From: Botryococcus braunii
Lineage: Eukaryota > Chlorophyta > Trebouxiophyceae
Direction: 5' to 3'
Assembly (NCBI GenBank): GCA_002005505.1
Contig: MVGU01000840.1
Location: 150,001 to 190,000, forward strand
Length of the DNA: 40,000 bases
In this document: positions 1-29,193 of the stretch, piece after piece
How the letters are laid out: each line of letters starts with the position of its first letter
Numbering within the stretch: position 1 is the first letter of the stretch
Position numbers and translations under genes: made by a program
Notes under the pieces: generated by a model
Databases searched by the model: none
What the model saw: the letters and a program-made list of their open reading frames with translations, nothing else
What the model was told of the DNA's origin: nothing

Positions 1-8567
<8,567 letters not shown>

Positions 8568-8745
8568 GTTTAATGTATTCCACGAGCCTTCTTAATCGTG
8601 CCCTAGCAAGGGTTGGTCCTCGGCTACAAGGTTGGCTTACGTTCTCGCAGCTCGGAAGCCGGTACCTTCGTACCGGAAACGTGGCTGGCGTCCGAGTGAC
8701 CGTCGCGAGTCACGTGCGGCACGCACAGAGTTGGAGGGTCCCTCC

Positions 8746-8960
8746 AGGAGGGAGGGAGGGAGGGAGCGAGCGCAGGAGGGACGGACGGATCCTCCAGAGG
8801 GGGAGATAGAGGTAGGGAGGGAGGGAGGGAAGGAATGAAGGATGGAAGGAAGGAAGCAAGGAAGGAAGGAAAGAGGGAGGGAAGGAAGTAAGGAAGGAAG
8901 GAAGGAAGGAAGGAAGGAAGGAAGGAAGGAAGGACGGAAGGAAGGAAGGAAGGAAGGAAG
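8746..8960. repeat. (GGAA)n / (GGGA)n array upstream of gene B
   Basis: A GGAGGGAGGGAGGGAGCG stretch grades into a purine-only (GGAA)n array, about 180-390 bp upstream of the copy B start codon. Long polypurine strands of this type can form triplex (H-DNA). Proline/serine-rich ORFs on the opposite strand are artefacts of the array. Confidence 0.92.
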
Positions 8961-9201
8961 TATGACACCCCGAACCATCCACTTATAGATAGCTGGAGGG
9001 ATGCCGATAGAAATAGGAGCACATGTAACTTGCACGTAGCCTTCACGTGGACTTCCAGTATCCCAAGTAAGTGTGGCCAAAGCCCTCAGTTTGAACTTCA
9101 ATGAACAGCCGCAATAATCCACTTACGGCCATCTCTTTCAATGCAATAAGCTCCGGAACTTGCACGCCTGCTATAACAGTACAAGTTGGGTTGCAAATTC
9201 A

Positions 9202-9323
9202 AGGGTCCTGGCTTGTTCCCATGTGCACTACAATCACTTTGCAACGTTGTAATGTTATTAGAGTACTCCCACTAGTGCACAGTCACGGGAACAAGTCATG
9301 ACTGTGCATCTGATTAGGACCCT
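9202..9323. repeat. Inverted-repeat (fold-back) segment
   Basis: Nested inverted blocks: AGGGTCCT (9202-9209) with AGGACCCT (9316-9323), CTTGTTCCC (9212-9220) with GGGAACAAG (9287-9295), and TGTGCACTA (9222-9230) with TAGTGCACA (9273-9281). The right flank (to about 9440) contains imperfect direct repeats of GCAACCAATTGGTT. It could be a small non-autonomous element; no target-site duplication was established. Confidence 0.6.
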
Positions 9324-10029
9324 TTGCGCTGACGTTGTAATGCAGTAATGGTGTCAGTATTGCAACCAATTGGTTTCTAGAGTGGCACTAGTTTCATTGT
9401 TGCAGCAAATTGGTTCCTGGAGTGACGAGAGTGAGGTGACGCTGAGATGAGTTTACTGCAATACAATAAGAGACCTCCACGGGTAATACAGTTCCTCTAC
9501 TGGGAAATTCTTCGATGGGCGTACATGTGATGAATGTTATACCTGTATTCCTTCCCTGATGTAGCAAGCAATACTCTTCCCAAAGGAAGGTAATCGAAAC
9601 AACGTCGGAGGATGACCCGTCTACCTATAACCAGAGTATACTCTAAACGCTGAAATAGCTGCAAGTGAGACGTTTTCGTAGAGTTTAGAGGCCTGTTATA
9701 TCATAAATTGCACGCACCACGTGGCACTAGAGGGGATATCAACGAGTTGCTAGTAGAGCAACGTTGCTAAACTGGCAACAGTACTGTTAAGAGTAACTGC
9801 AACTGGACAGTTCTCAAGGCAAGACGCAGAGTCGATGCCCCACGTGCCGCAACCCTTTCAACCTTTCGACTCGTACAATAGCCACCTGCCGTCTAAGTTG
9901 TAGTAATGAAATTTCAATGCCAAAAATTTAAGCTTTTAAAAGCGCTAGCAGGTTTCGGAAGTTTTCACTTGCCGGTTACACTGCAATCCCGTGCACGCAT
10001 GACATTTTCTCTAGAGGAGTTATGGCCGA

Positions 10030-10065
10030 TGGACTTGGACAAGATCTAGATCTTGTCCAGGTCCA
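10030..10065. repeat. 36-bp palindrome with one mismatch
   Basis: Centred on AAGATCTAGATCTT. The arms extend to 10030 and 10065 with a single T/G mismatch (10035/10060). It is intergenic, between the two CotH-like genes. Confidence 0.85.
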
Positions 10066-10733
10066 CATTATGCACCTTGTCCGCACTAAAGCTAGCTAGC
10101 TGGCGTTTCCTTGAAATGTTGGTAACCTTGCGCTATGCTCATTCTTATCATTGGTCGCCATGGATCTGTGAAGTCTATTAACCTATTTGGCTTGCCCTAA
10201 AATAGTCAGACAGCACCTCCAGTGTAGTATATTTGTACGCACAAATGTAAACTAACAAATCACAAGTCATTATGTGAATAATCATCGTCATTACAACATG
10301 GAATAGCACTGAAATTAGGTAGTTTGGCTGGGAAGCTAAGGCTGTCTTCTCAGTGTGTGGCCTGCACATGTGCCACCATCCGGATATGCCATCACGTGAT
10401 AAAATGGAACAAACGGTGATGCGCCCATGTAGCACTGCTGGAGAGCCGGAAAATGAAAATGAACGACATTAAAAGATTTGCACATCCCAAAGGGGGCCAC
10501 AAGCCAGCTGGCTAAACTAAAAGCAATCCCAGTAGTAAATCAGCGCTGCAGAGGATGACGCTCATTTTCCAGCCAGAGCCTGTGCTGGGGGAGCTACTGA
10601 CTGCCCTGGGGCCGTGGCCCCAGAGTAAGATGGCAAGTATGGACCGTTTCTTCTGGAAGGGTCAAGGGCCTGCTGGAAAGCACCATCAAGCCACCTGCAA
10701 AGCAGCCATTTCCGGTGTCGGTAAGCCATTTAT

Positions 10734-10825
10734 TGATGCAAACACACGTGCAGAAGTGATGCAAACACACGTGCAGTAGTGATGCAAACACACGTGCAGT
10801 ACTGATGAAAGCACACGTGCACTAG
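10734..10825. repeat. 23-bp minisatellite, four units
   Basis: Four tandem copies of a 23-bp unit (TGATGCAAACACACGTGCAG plus three variable bases), starting at 10734, 10757, 10780 and 10803. The last unit is the most diverged. Each unit contains a CACGTG hexamer. Confidence 0.92.
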
Positions 10826-11157
10826 TGGTGTCTGTGGTATCTTCAACGACAGACACAGCCTTCGCCAATCAGGTGACGGTTATGACAAATTTACGCCATG
10901 ACGGTACGCCCCAATGCGGCTATCCGAGAGTCAGGCTCGGCGTTAACCTCCGACTGCCCGGCCCCCTACCCACCCGTCCATCCCCCTCGGGCCATCGGGC
11001 CGACGGCCCGCCATCCCCCTCGGGCCGACAGCCCGCCCACGAGATATCCCTCTCCACTTCCCGCTCTCCTTAAGACCACACACCTACCCTCTACCTAGCT
11101 GCCTAACCATATCATGCGTTCTCACACCTGCATCCTCCAAGCATGCCCGCACGTGCG

Positions 11158-11589
<432 letters not shown>

Positions 11590-12399
11590 GCGCACGCACC
11601 TGAGCCTCTTGAGAAGCCAGTCATTGATCTGGCCTACTGTTCCTTCAAACTGAGCTTGAGGAGTCGAGTAGATCCAAGGCTGACCAATGATGTCCGACCA
11701 CCTGCATACAAGACAGATACCGCGAATTCTCAGAATTCACCCTACGCAAATGACATCTAAAAAACAATGCACATGTGTCATTAATATGATATGGATCAGC
11801 CAAATAGTATTAACATCATGAACCAAATAACGGCGAATATGGTAGGGCACTCTGCAAAGAGAAACGCCACAGCAAAAGCACATTACAACCACAGGTTAGG
11901 TGACGGGGCTCAATTGAGCCCTTGCAGGGGTTAAGTACAGCCCGTTGTCACCTTTGTGTTCCCCGTTTATGACCAACACGTACAGCCCACTGATACGTTC
12001 CTGTACCTTGTTTACAGAGGCCTCCTAGGATTATACTCCCTTTCTGGCAACGCCCATGCGTCTCTTGCACCCGTGGCCACGGTTGAAAGCTCAAGGCAAG
12101 AAATGTGCTCAAGAATTCTCATTTCGTTCGAACGATGGCGCAAGTGACAGGCCTTTTCAGGACCAATCCACGTTGTTATCCATGTGCCTGTTTTGCATGA
12201 GTGTGGATCCCCAGTAATGATATTAGGATCTTCATTGCATTTATTAAAGGGCCTGTTATGCACAGTGAAGTCCTAGTAAATCCATTCCGAATCTTTTGTT
12301 CATCTGTTGACACAAACATGCAAATTCGAAGGGTACTTTGAAACAGCGGAACGTACATATTGTAACTAAGGGAACCTGTGACAAAATCTCCAAGAAGGA

Positions 12400-12443
12400 A
12401 GAGGAGGAGGAGGAGGAGGAGGAGGAGGAGGAGGAGGAGGAGG
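12400..12443. repeat. (GGA)n trinucleotide array just 3' of gene A
   Basis: About 14 GGA/GAG units, roughly 110 bp beyond the stop codon of copy A on its downstream side. It could lie in the 3' UTR. Confidence 0.9.
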
Positions 12444-12552
12444 GAAGGTGAAGGTTAAATCCGTCCATCCACGTGGCTGCACTGGAGGCGGTTGAGATGG
12501 ACCAGCAAAACGTCAAATTTCGAGAGCCGGAAAAATAGACTGAACATAAATC

Positions 12553-22275
<9,723 letters not shown>

Positions 22276-22754
22276 TTTGCTTGGTTGAAAGCACAGAAGA
22301 GCGAACATAGTGCTTGGTAAGATCAGTACTAGGATCGCATTGCATGCGCAGGACGAGTCGTGGATGTCTCCGAGAAAATGGACACGCGTACCGCACTATC
22401 GGCACCACTGGGGCCGGATCACCAAAGTGAAGGTACAGGGCTGTTCCCGGACTGTCAGACATAGGTCGCCCACTTTTCCGCTGGGTGTGGTTCTGTGCCC
22501 AGCATTGTTCAGGCGTGTGGTTTCTCATCGCACACCTCCTTGAGCTCGGTATACCATACTACGTAGGTTTATGGTGATGTACACAATGATCTTCTTACAA
22601 TCTGCAACGCAAAAATGATCTGCGAAGACCAGTTGCAGGAGAGCTCAAGGTCGTTCTACACTGAGAGATTATGCACGCAATGTTTGGTGTTTTCAGGCTA
22701 CAAATCTTCCACACCTGCCGTCCAAAAAGCTCCTGGTCCAACTTCTGCTCGGTT

Positions 22755-22872
22755 ATCTGGCGCCGGCATTCCTGCAGAAACTTTAAAGGGGACAAAGCAA
22801 AGCTTTGTTTGACCAAAGAGACCTTTTGCTGTGTCCCGTTTAAAAGTTTTCCAGGAAATGCCGGCGCCAGAT
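22755..22872. repeat. Fold-back element with about 50-bp imperfect arms
   Basis: The left arm begins ATCTGGCGCCGGCATT and the right arm ends with its reverse complement (AATGCCGGCGCCAGAT). Homology continues inward through AAACTTT..GGGACA..GCAAA with small mismatches to a short centre around 22810. This is MITE-like, but target-site duplications were not confirmed. Confidence 0.75.
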
Positions 22873-23000
22873 GAAAAGCGTAGTCCCACGGCGATAGGCG
22901 AGGCTCTGACCTCTTGGACATGCTTGCATCTCATCAGGCAGTAGATTGTACCGATATGGTCAATAGCACTCAAGTATTCATATCGAGCTCGTGACAAAAA

Positions 23001-23309
<309 letters not shown>

Positions 23310-24562
23310 CGTGGCTGGCGAGATATGGGCAGAACAGGTCTAGACGAGGAAAATATGTGGTTTCAACAGTAGATGAAGTACTCATGAGGCACCACTTGGC
23401 TTATACTGACATCAGACGTGCCTCGACGAGAATGACTACATGTTGACAGAGGCATGCATTGGCTCAGAGCATTTTCAATTTGGTCAACTTGCAGGGCATG
23501 GCTGCAGTCATGCCCAGGGACACCATGGTGGTTAGTAAATAATAACCCAGCGCACCACTACATTCCAGTCAGTTCTTGCTATTTGCGAAATTGTGGGCCT
23601 CCAAAGAATTTATTTGGCTGGTACTCTAGCTAGCCAGCAAAGTGAACCCAACCCCGGTTTTGGCCCAAGTGTGCACGTGGTGTTTTGGTATATAAATTAC
23701 CCGCGAAGTCGTGAAAATCAGTAACTGCAAACTCACATTAGTTTATTGTATGTATGTTATCCCCCAGCTGGCCCTATCCAATGGCCAAATGCATTTATGG
23801 CACGCATCCGACCTTCAGGATAACAGGTTAGAGGAAGAGGAGCCAAGCAGAAATGTCGGGAGATTTTCAAACGCGAGAAATCCTGCGGTGTGAAACCGGG
23901 TTGTTAGGACCTTTTAGAATATTCCTAATTTTATTCCGGTGAATAGTAGGCTGTCGATCCTCTCGGCTTCTTCCGATCAGTGGATCGCGCGGAACCGCAA
24001 GATCTGAAGCCGGTACATTTCTAGGATCGTCGCAGAGCGATCAATGCAACCCCATCGATATAGTAAGGTACAAAGAGAGATTACATGGCCACGTGGGACC
24101 GTAATGACAGTTCGCGACACTAACAATTAAACGCTTGCAGCAGTGCGCATTAGGAGTCAACAACACCTTTGAACTGGAGTTAATTTATTGACAAGTGTAA
24201 ACTCACCTCCGGTGAGGTGGGTCGCATAGTTTTCGCGCTCACCCACCCTCCCTGGGAGATTTGAAGGGCAGAGCGCGTAATCCCTGACCACATGCAGCGG
24301 GAAACGCGTGAGACCCTACAGACCTTCCAGATCGACACGACAGCATTCTCGGTGCAACCAGCGGCAGCAATGCGTAAATGCAGAACCGGACGGTACTTTT
24401 GGAGGGACAAACATGGGGTGCGGTTAAGATGGCTACAGTCTTTATATTAAATCCCAACTTCCACTTCTCTATCAGATATTCCCAGGTCAAGTTTAAGTTT
24501 CAAAACACATAAGAGGAAATCACAACCCCCTCACCGCAAAAACCCCAGAACCCTGAACTCAC

Positions 24563-24641
24563 AACGTATGGGCCCATACGTTACTCCCGGGAGTAACGTC
24601 AACCCCACCCCCCCTTATGTCAATTTTGACGTTAACGTCAA
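24563..24641. repeat. Cluster of overlapping perfect palindromes
   Basis: AACGTATGGGCCCATACGTT (24563-24582) overlaps by 5 bases a 22-bp palindrome with half-site ACGTTACTCCC (24578-24599). TTGACGTTAACGTCAA follows at 24626-24641. Confidence 0.87.
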
Positions 24642-24700
24642 CCCCCATAAAGGAGCAACGCCGCCAATTGCCCAACAGCGCGAGGGATCGTAAAACTCAC

Positions 24701-24792
24701 CCTTTCGTTGAAAACCACACAAGGTCGTCACGGGCGACTACAGCCTGATTGACGAGACGTTGGAGGCGCTTCAAGAACTCCTCCGCTGCCAT
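24701..24792 (-). CDS. Possible first exon of an unrecognised minus-strand gene
   Basis: An ATG at 24792 opens MAAEEFLKRLQRLVNQ and then VARDDLVWFSTK, ending at a strong donor (GG|GTGAGT, exon end 24701, phase 2). The charged, amphipathic helix-like composition is typical of real coding sequence. A candidate following block ends at another good GTGAGT donor near 24207, but I could not choose its frame or acceptor. No family is recognised. If real, the gene would have to be short, or its later exons lie between here and copy A. It could also be chance. Confidence 0.28.
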
Positions 24793-25670
24793 ATCAAAAT
24801 CCCCTAACGTTTCGAATGCGGAAAGGCGGAAAACCAAACGTGGCGGTTGCCTGAGCAAGACCTGAGCAAGATGCAAGGCAAGGCCTGAGCAAGACCTGAG
24901 CAAGATGTATATATATACAGGGCCAACTTGCTAGCCGCAGCCCACGCTGCAGCCCCACCAGCAAAGCTAGCGTTTTCTCGGCCACCCACAGTCAAGGTTT
25001 GCAGGACCGCTATGCCCAACTATTCCGCTCTCCTCGACCTTAAAGGAGGTGAATTGCCAAGAGAGCCTACGTTCAAGTGTGAAATGCGTCTTCGGCTAGC
25101 TAAATGGAAGCCTCAGTTTTCCCATTGTTGCTCATATGGGCATACATTTCTGCTTATCTGAACTATTAGAACTTTATAACGTTATAAAGTGCTTAATGAT
25201 CTTTATAAAGTGATTAATCTGTGTTTGTGGGGGTATTCTATGGCTAAGACTTATAAGTCTAATTGTTTCTTATTACGTTGCACCCTTTGGGCAAGTGATA
25301 ACTGCGTCTCTTCCCGGCAATGCCATGGTGATGCCTGTAACTTGCGACTTCTTTCGTCTCCTTCCTTATGGAGGGAGCAGGGGAAGAAATCTTGGGGTGC
25401 TGTGGGCCTTCCTTGGGCAGAATATGAGCTATGGCGCCAATGTCTTATACAGAAGTACGCCTGGCAACAGTGAGGGGAATCTTGAGGAAAGGGAGCAAAA
25501 ATGGAAGTGCATTGGGTGGGTGCAGCATATAATATCACAACAGATTGAACACGCGGACGGATGTTGAAGATCTTCCTCAACATCTTATCGTGCAATGACG
25601 GGCTGGTTGAAGAGCTCCTGGAGTGTCCTAAACAAGACCATAGCATCAGCATGCAAACCCCTAAATTCTC

Positions 25671-25757
25671 AAAAAAAAAAAAAAGAAAAAAAAAAAGAAA
25701 AAAGAAAAAAAAAAAAAAAAGAAAGAAAAAAAAGAAAGAAAAAAAAGGGGGGGGGGG
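25671..25757. repeat. A-rich (A/AAAG) tract ending in a G run
   Basis: Long A runs broken by single G residues, followed by about 11 G. Poly-Lys and poly-Phe ORFs over it are artefacts. Confidence 0.93.
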
Positions 25758-26727
25758 CTTTGAAGAAGGAAGGAATATTACATCCAAAAGGCTGGGAAGT
25801 GTGACTGGCGGTTGTTGACGTGACAGCAAGACACCACAGAGGGTCTGTGTGATGGAATGTAGGGATTTCCCGGCATTTCCGGACATTTCCCTTACCCCCT
25901 AGGCTAGGCGCACATGTGGTGCACATGTCGTACGAGCAACGCGGGTACGCACGTGCCTAGCGTCTAGCCTTGGCTTCCTAGCCGTAGAAGTTCCATTGGA
26001 TAGTTATGGACGTTACTCTCATAGTAGGATTCTAGGATGCTTTCTAGATACTATTGTAGAGGTTTGGTGGACTAGTGCGCTACCATTGGAGGAACGTGAA
26101 CACACCATCACGAACCACGGAAAGACACGGATAGAGACGTAAGCCACGGGAAGACACACACAGGTAATTTGGAAGCTTAGTAGACCACAAGTAGGGAATG
26201 GAAGCTCCGTGAGGGGGGGTTTCCTTGTAATTGGAAAGAGCGTCCAACCTGTCGGCCATCCGGCCTTGTCTCTCTCTCTCTCTCACACCTTGGAAATTCC
26301 CTCTAACTTGTGCATTCTACAACAGTCTGCTTCTAACTTTCTCTGGGAAGAAGAAACACTTGTGGCTGCATTGGGAACACAGTGTCCATTGGAAACACAG
26401 TCGCACAATTGCACAATGCGTGGGCCCGCTGTACAGATTCTATGACAGGCAATCCGCGGACGTCCACACTATCCGCACGTGGAAAGGGAATCTCGCAGTA
26501 GTCACGTGCATGACTTTCAGGTCAGAAGTGCGTCTGAGCAACCCGGTCACCCCGCCTGCGACACTGAAGCCCACGACAGTTGGACTTCAGACGAGGAGCC
26601 CTCAAAGGCCTTGTTTGATGGCCTTGACCTTCACAATAGCCGTCAAATAACTGAAGGTTTCCTAATTCTTTGTTTGGTTGACTTTTTCTTGCTCTGGTGC
26701 GCGTCGTGCCCGGGCCTCAGGGACGTG

Positions 26728-29105
26728 ATGACCTGGCAAGCACACTTTCGTCGTCTGCAAGCGCCCCATATGGAAGTAGCTTTAGAAAAGCCAACATGCA
26801 GCTCAACATTTGTCGAGTTCAAGGCCTTTTCAAGAGCGAAACCGTCGCTTCGTCACCGTCGGCGGGTCTTGAGAGGCTCCGTGCAGGTAGGCTGTGAACG
26901 TCCGTCTCTCTGCCAGGTATCGATGTTATTGTCGATGTTATTACGCCATAATGACTTTTCCACTGCTTGTGTTGATTTGGAGACAATCTTTTCGGAGGTT
27001 TCTGCCTGTGGCTTTAGCCGTCAAGTCAAGGTCCCGGTCCCTTTTTTAGGCATGCCTGTTGAAGCGAGCAAGAAAAGCTTGTTCTTCAATATCAGATTTA
27101 CCCCAATTTCATCCGGTAGTAGAAAGATGATGTGTTTCTGCACGGTTGTGATGCTTTTTCGGATCTGATGGTTGAACCTACCATATCCCGCCGCCGTGCT
27201 TCACATGTCATTCAATAACGGTTTTGCCTCAGGTTGAAATGCGAGGTGCCACTGTAACTGAAGATTGCCGCACACTGCTGAATGAGGATATTTCGCTCAG
27301 TAGCAACGTTAGCGCCGACCAAGTTCGCGTTCTTGAGGATGCTGCTCGTCTGCCAGCAGCTAATCGCCCGGCAACTTTGTGGGATGTATCTTCATCAGAA
27401 ACAAATAGCGCACCAAGTCGCTTTGCTCAGGAGAAAAGTGGACCGGCTGTTGAACAGGGAGTTTTCTCCTTTCAGCTGGGACGCTCAGCCCAAGCATTGA
27501 TTCTGCTTAATGTTGGTGCAGCATTGTTTGGCTCTAATCAGGTACCAGAGAGGAGCACTCATCCTGTGGTGTGATGTCATGTGAACTTCTGACCTCCATC
27601 GTATTTGATGTTACAAGTCCTTGAATCAACCTGCAGCTAAGTTCTTATGCTGAGCCATCAGTTGCAGCTTGGAACTTTCTTAGAGACTGACATAAAGATG
27701 CAGATAATGTCACTCAGAGTGGTGTGAAGTAGAATGGAATGCATGAGAAAGATTGCTGGCAAACTTTTGAACTTTCTTGGCAAGCAGAGGGATGCTTGCT
27801 CCACCTGTTGACACCGAATTCCTCACAACCTTCCCAACCATTTAGAGCAGAGATTTGAGGTGTAACTTTGTTTTGCAAGGTGGTCATCAAACTGGCGGAG
27901 GCAGACCTGACGCCTGAGCTTCTCAATACCCTTCGTTTTGGATTGGCAGCGCTGTGCTTCGCTCCAGCAATCGTTAAGGGTCTTCAAAAACGCGAGCTTT
28001 GGAAACCTGCAGCTGAGCTTGGGTTCTGGCTGTTTGGTAAGCCTCCAGAAGGGAATTCTGATGCCCAAATGGACTTTGCCTCCAACAGGCATTCTCAAAT
28101 GGGGAAAGCGTGTGAAAAGAAGTGGCTATCACTTTTGGAAGTACTCCAGGTGTCGACTCTTGCATTGACTCCAGCTCTAGAGCATTGGAGGGACTCCTGG
28201 CTAAAAGCCCTGGAAAGACTGGTGGCTAACAGCCTTGAACATACTTCTGTTTAGTGAAGCTTGAAAATATTCTTGGCAGAGAGTCTTGCAAAACAACTCC
28301 TGGCTAAGAGCTTTGGGAAAACTCGTAGCCGAGCTTTGAGAAAATTGCGGCCTTTTTGAGGGCCATCAAAGACTACACTTTGTCGCTCCTGAAACTGTTG
28401 TAGGTGTGCGCTGGGTTGCTTTTATTGTACCAAGCTTTCATAAAACTCGGGGCTGGGATTTCATTCTCTTGTAGCTCTGCACTGGGTCAGTAGCATTGCG
28501 CAGAAGATGTGCTTCCCAGTTGTGCCCTAGCCTGGGTGCGTGCCCGCATGTGTTCGGGTGGGGCAAAAGGGGTGCTTGCATGGTTGGACCGCTGTGGACG
28601 CGAACAAGGATTGAACCCACAGAAGCTGCGCCTTAATTGATGTCTACTCTCATGGAGGCTACTTGAGTGGCTATTTCATGTGAGGGTGTGTTTGTGTATG
28701 TGCGTGCGCATGTGTGTGTATCTGTGTTTGTAGGGGTGTGTGTGTGGATGGCGAGTTGTGCTGTTGTTGTGTGAGGCTCTCTTGAAGACCTCCTCTGGGG
28801 TTTTGCAGGTGGGTATACCGCGCAGGCTCTGGGACTGATGCAGACAACTGCGGCTCGCGGAGCCTTTACGGGAACATTCACTGTCCTGGTCGTGCCGGTC
28901 TTGGTGGGCTTGTCTGGAAGGTCTGTCAGCATGAAGACCTGGCTGGCTGCTGCAGTTGCCCTTGCTGGTGTGCCTCCCTTTGCTGTACCCTGCAGATCAG
29001 TACAACCCAGCATGACTTCCTTTGCAAGCCAGGCGAGACGTAAGGGCTACTGCAAAGAATGGGGGGAAGGGGGGGTGCGGGGGATGCGATGCTTACACAT
29101 GTGCG

Positions 29106-29193
<88 letters not shown>

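Noticed and set aside
8637..9122. Minus ORF of 161 codons with a protein-like start (ALATLTWDTGSPREGYVQV)
   Set aside because: Most of it is poly Leu-Pro-Ser from the GGAA array. The 50-residue complex part has no clear splice partners and no similarity to the CotH-like exons, so I did not annotate it.
25251..25886. 211-codon minus ORF with poly-Phe
   Set aside because: Driven by the A-rich tract; no domain and no splice support.
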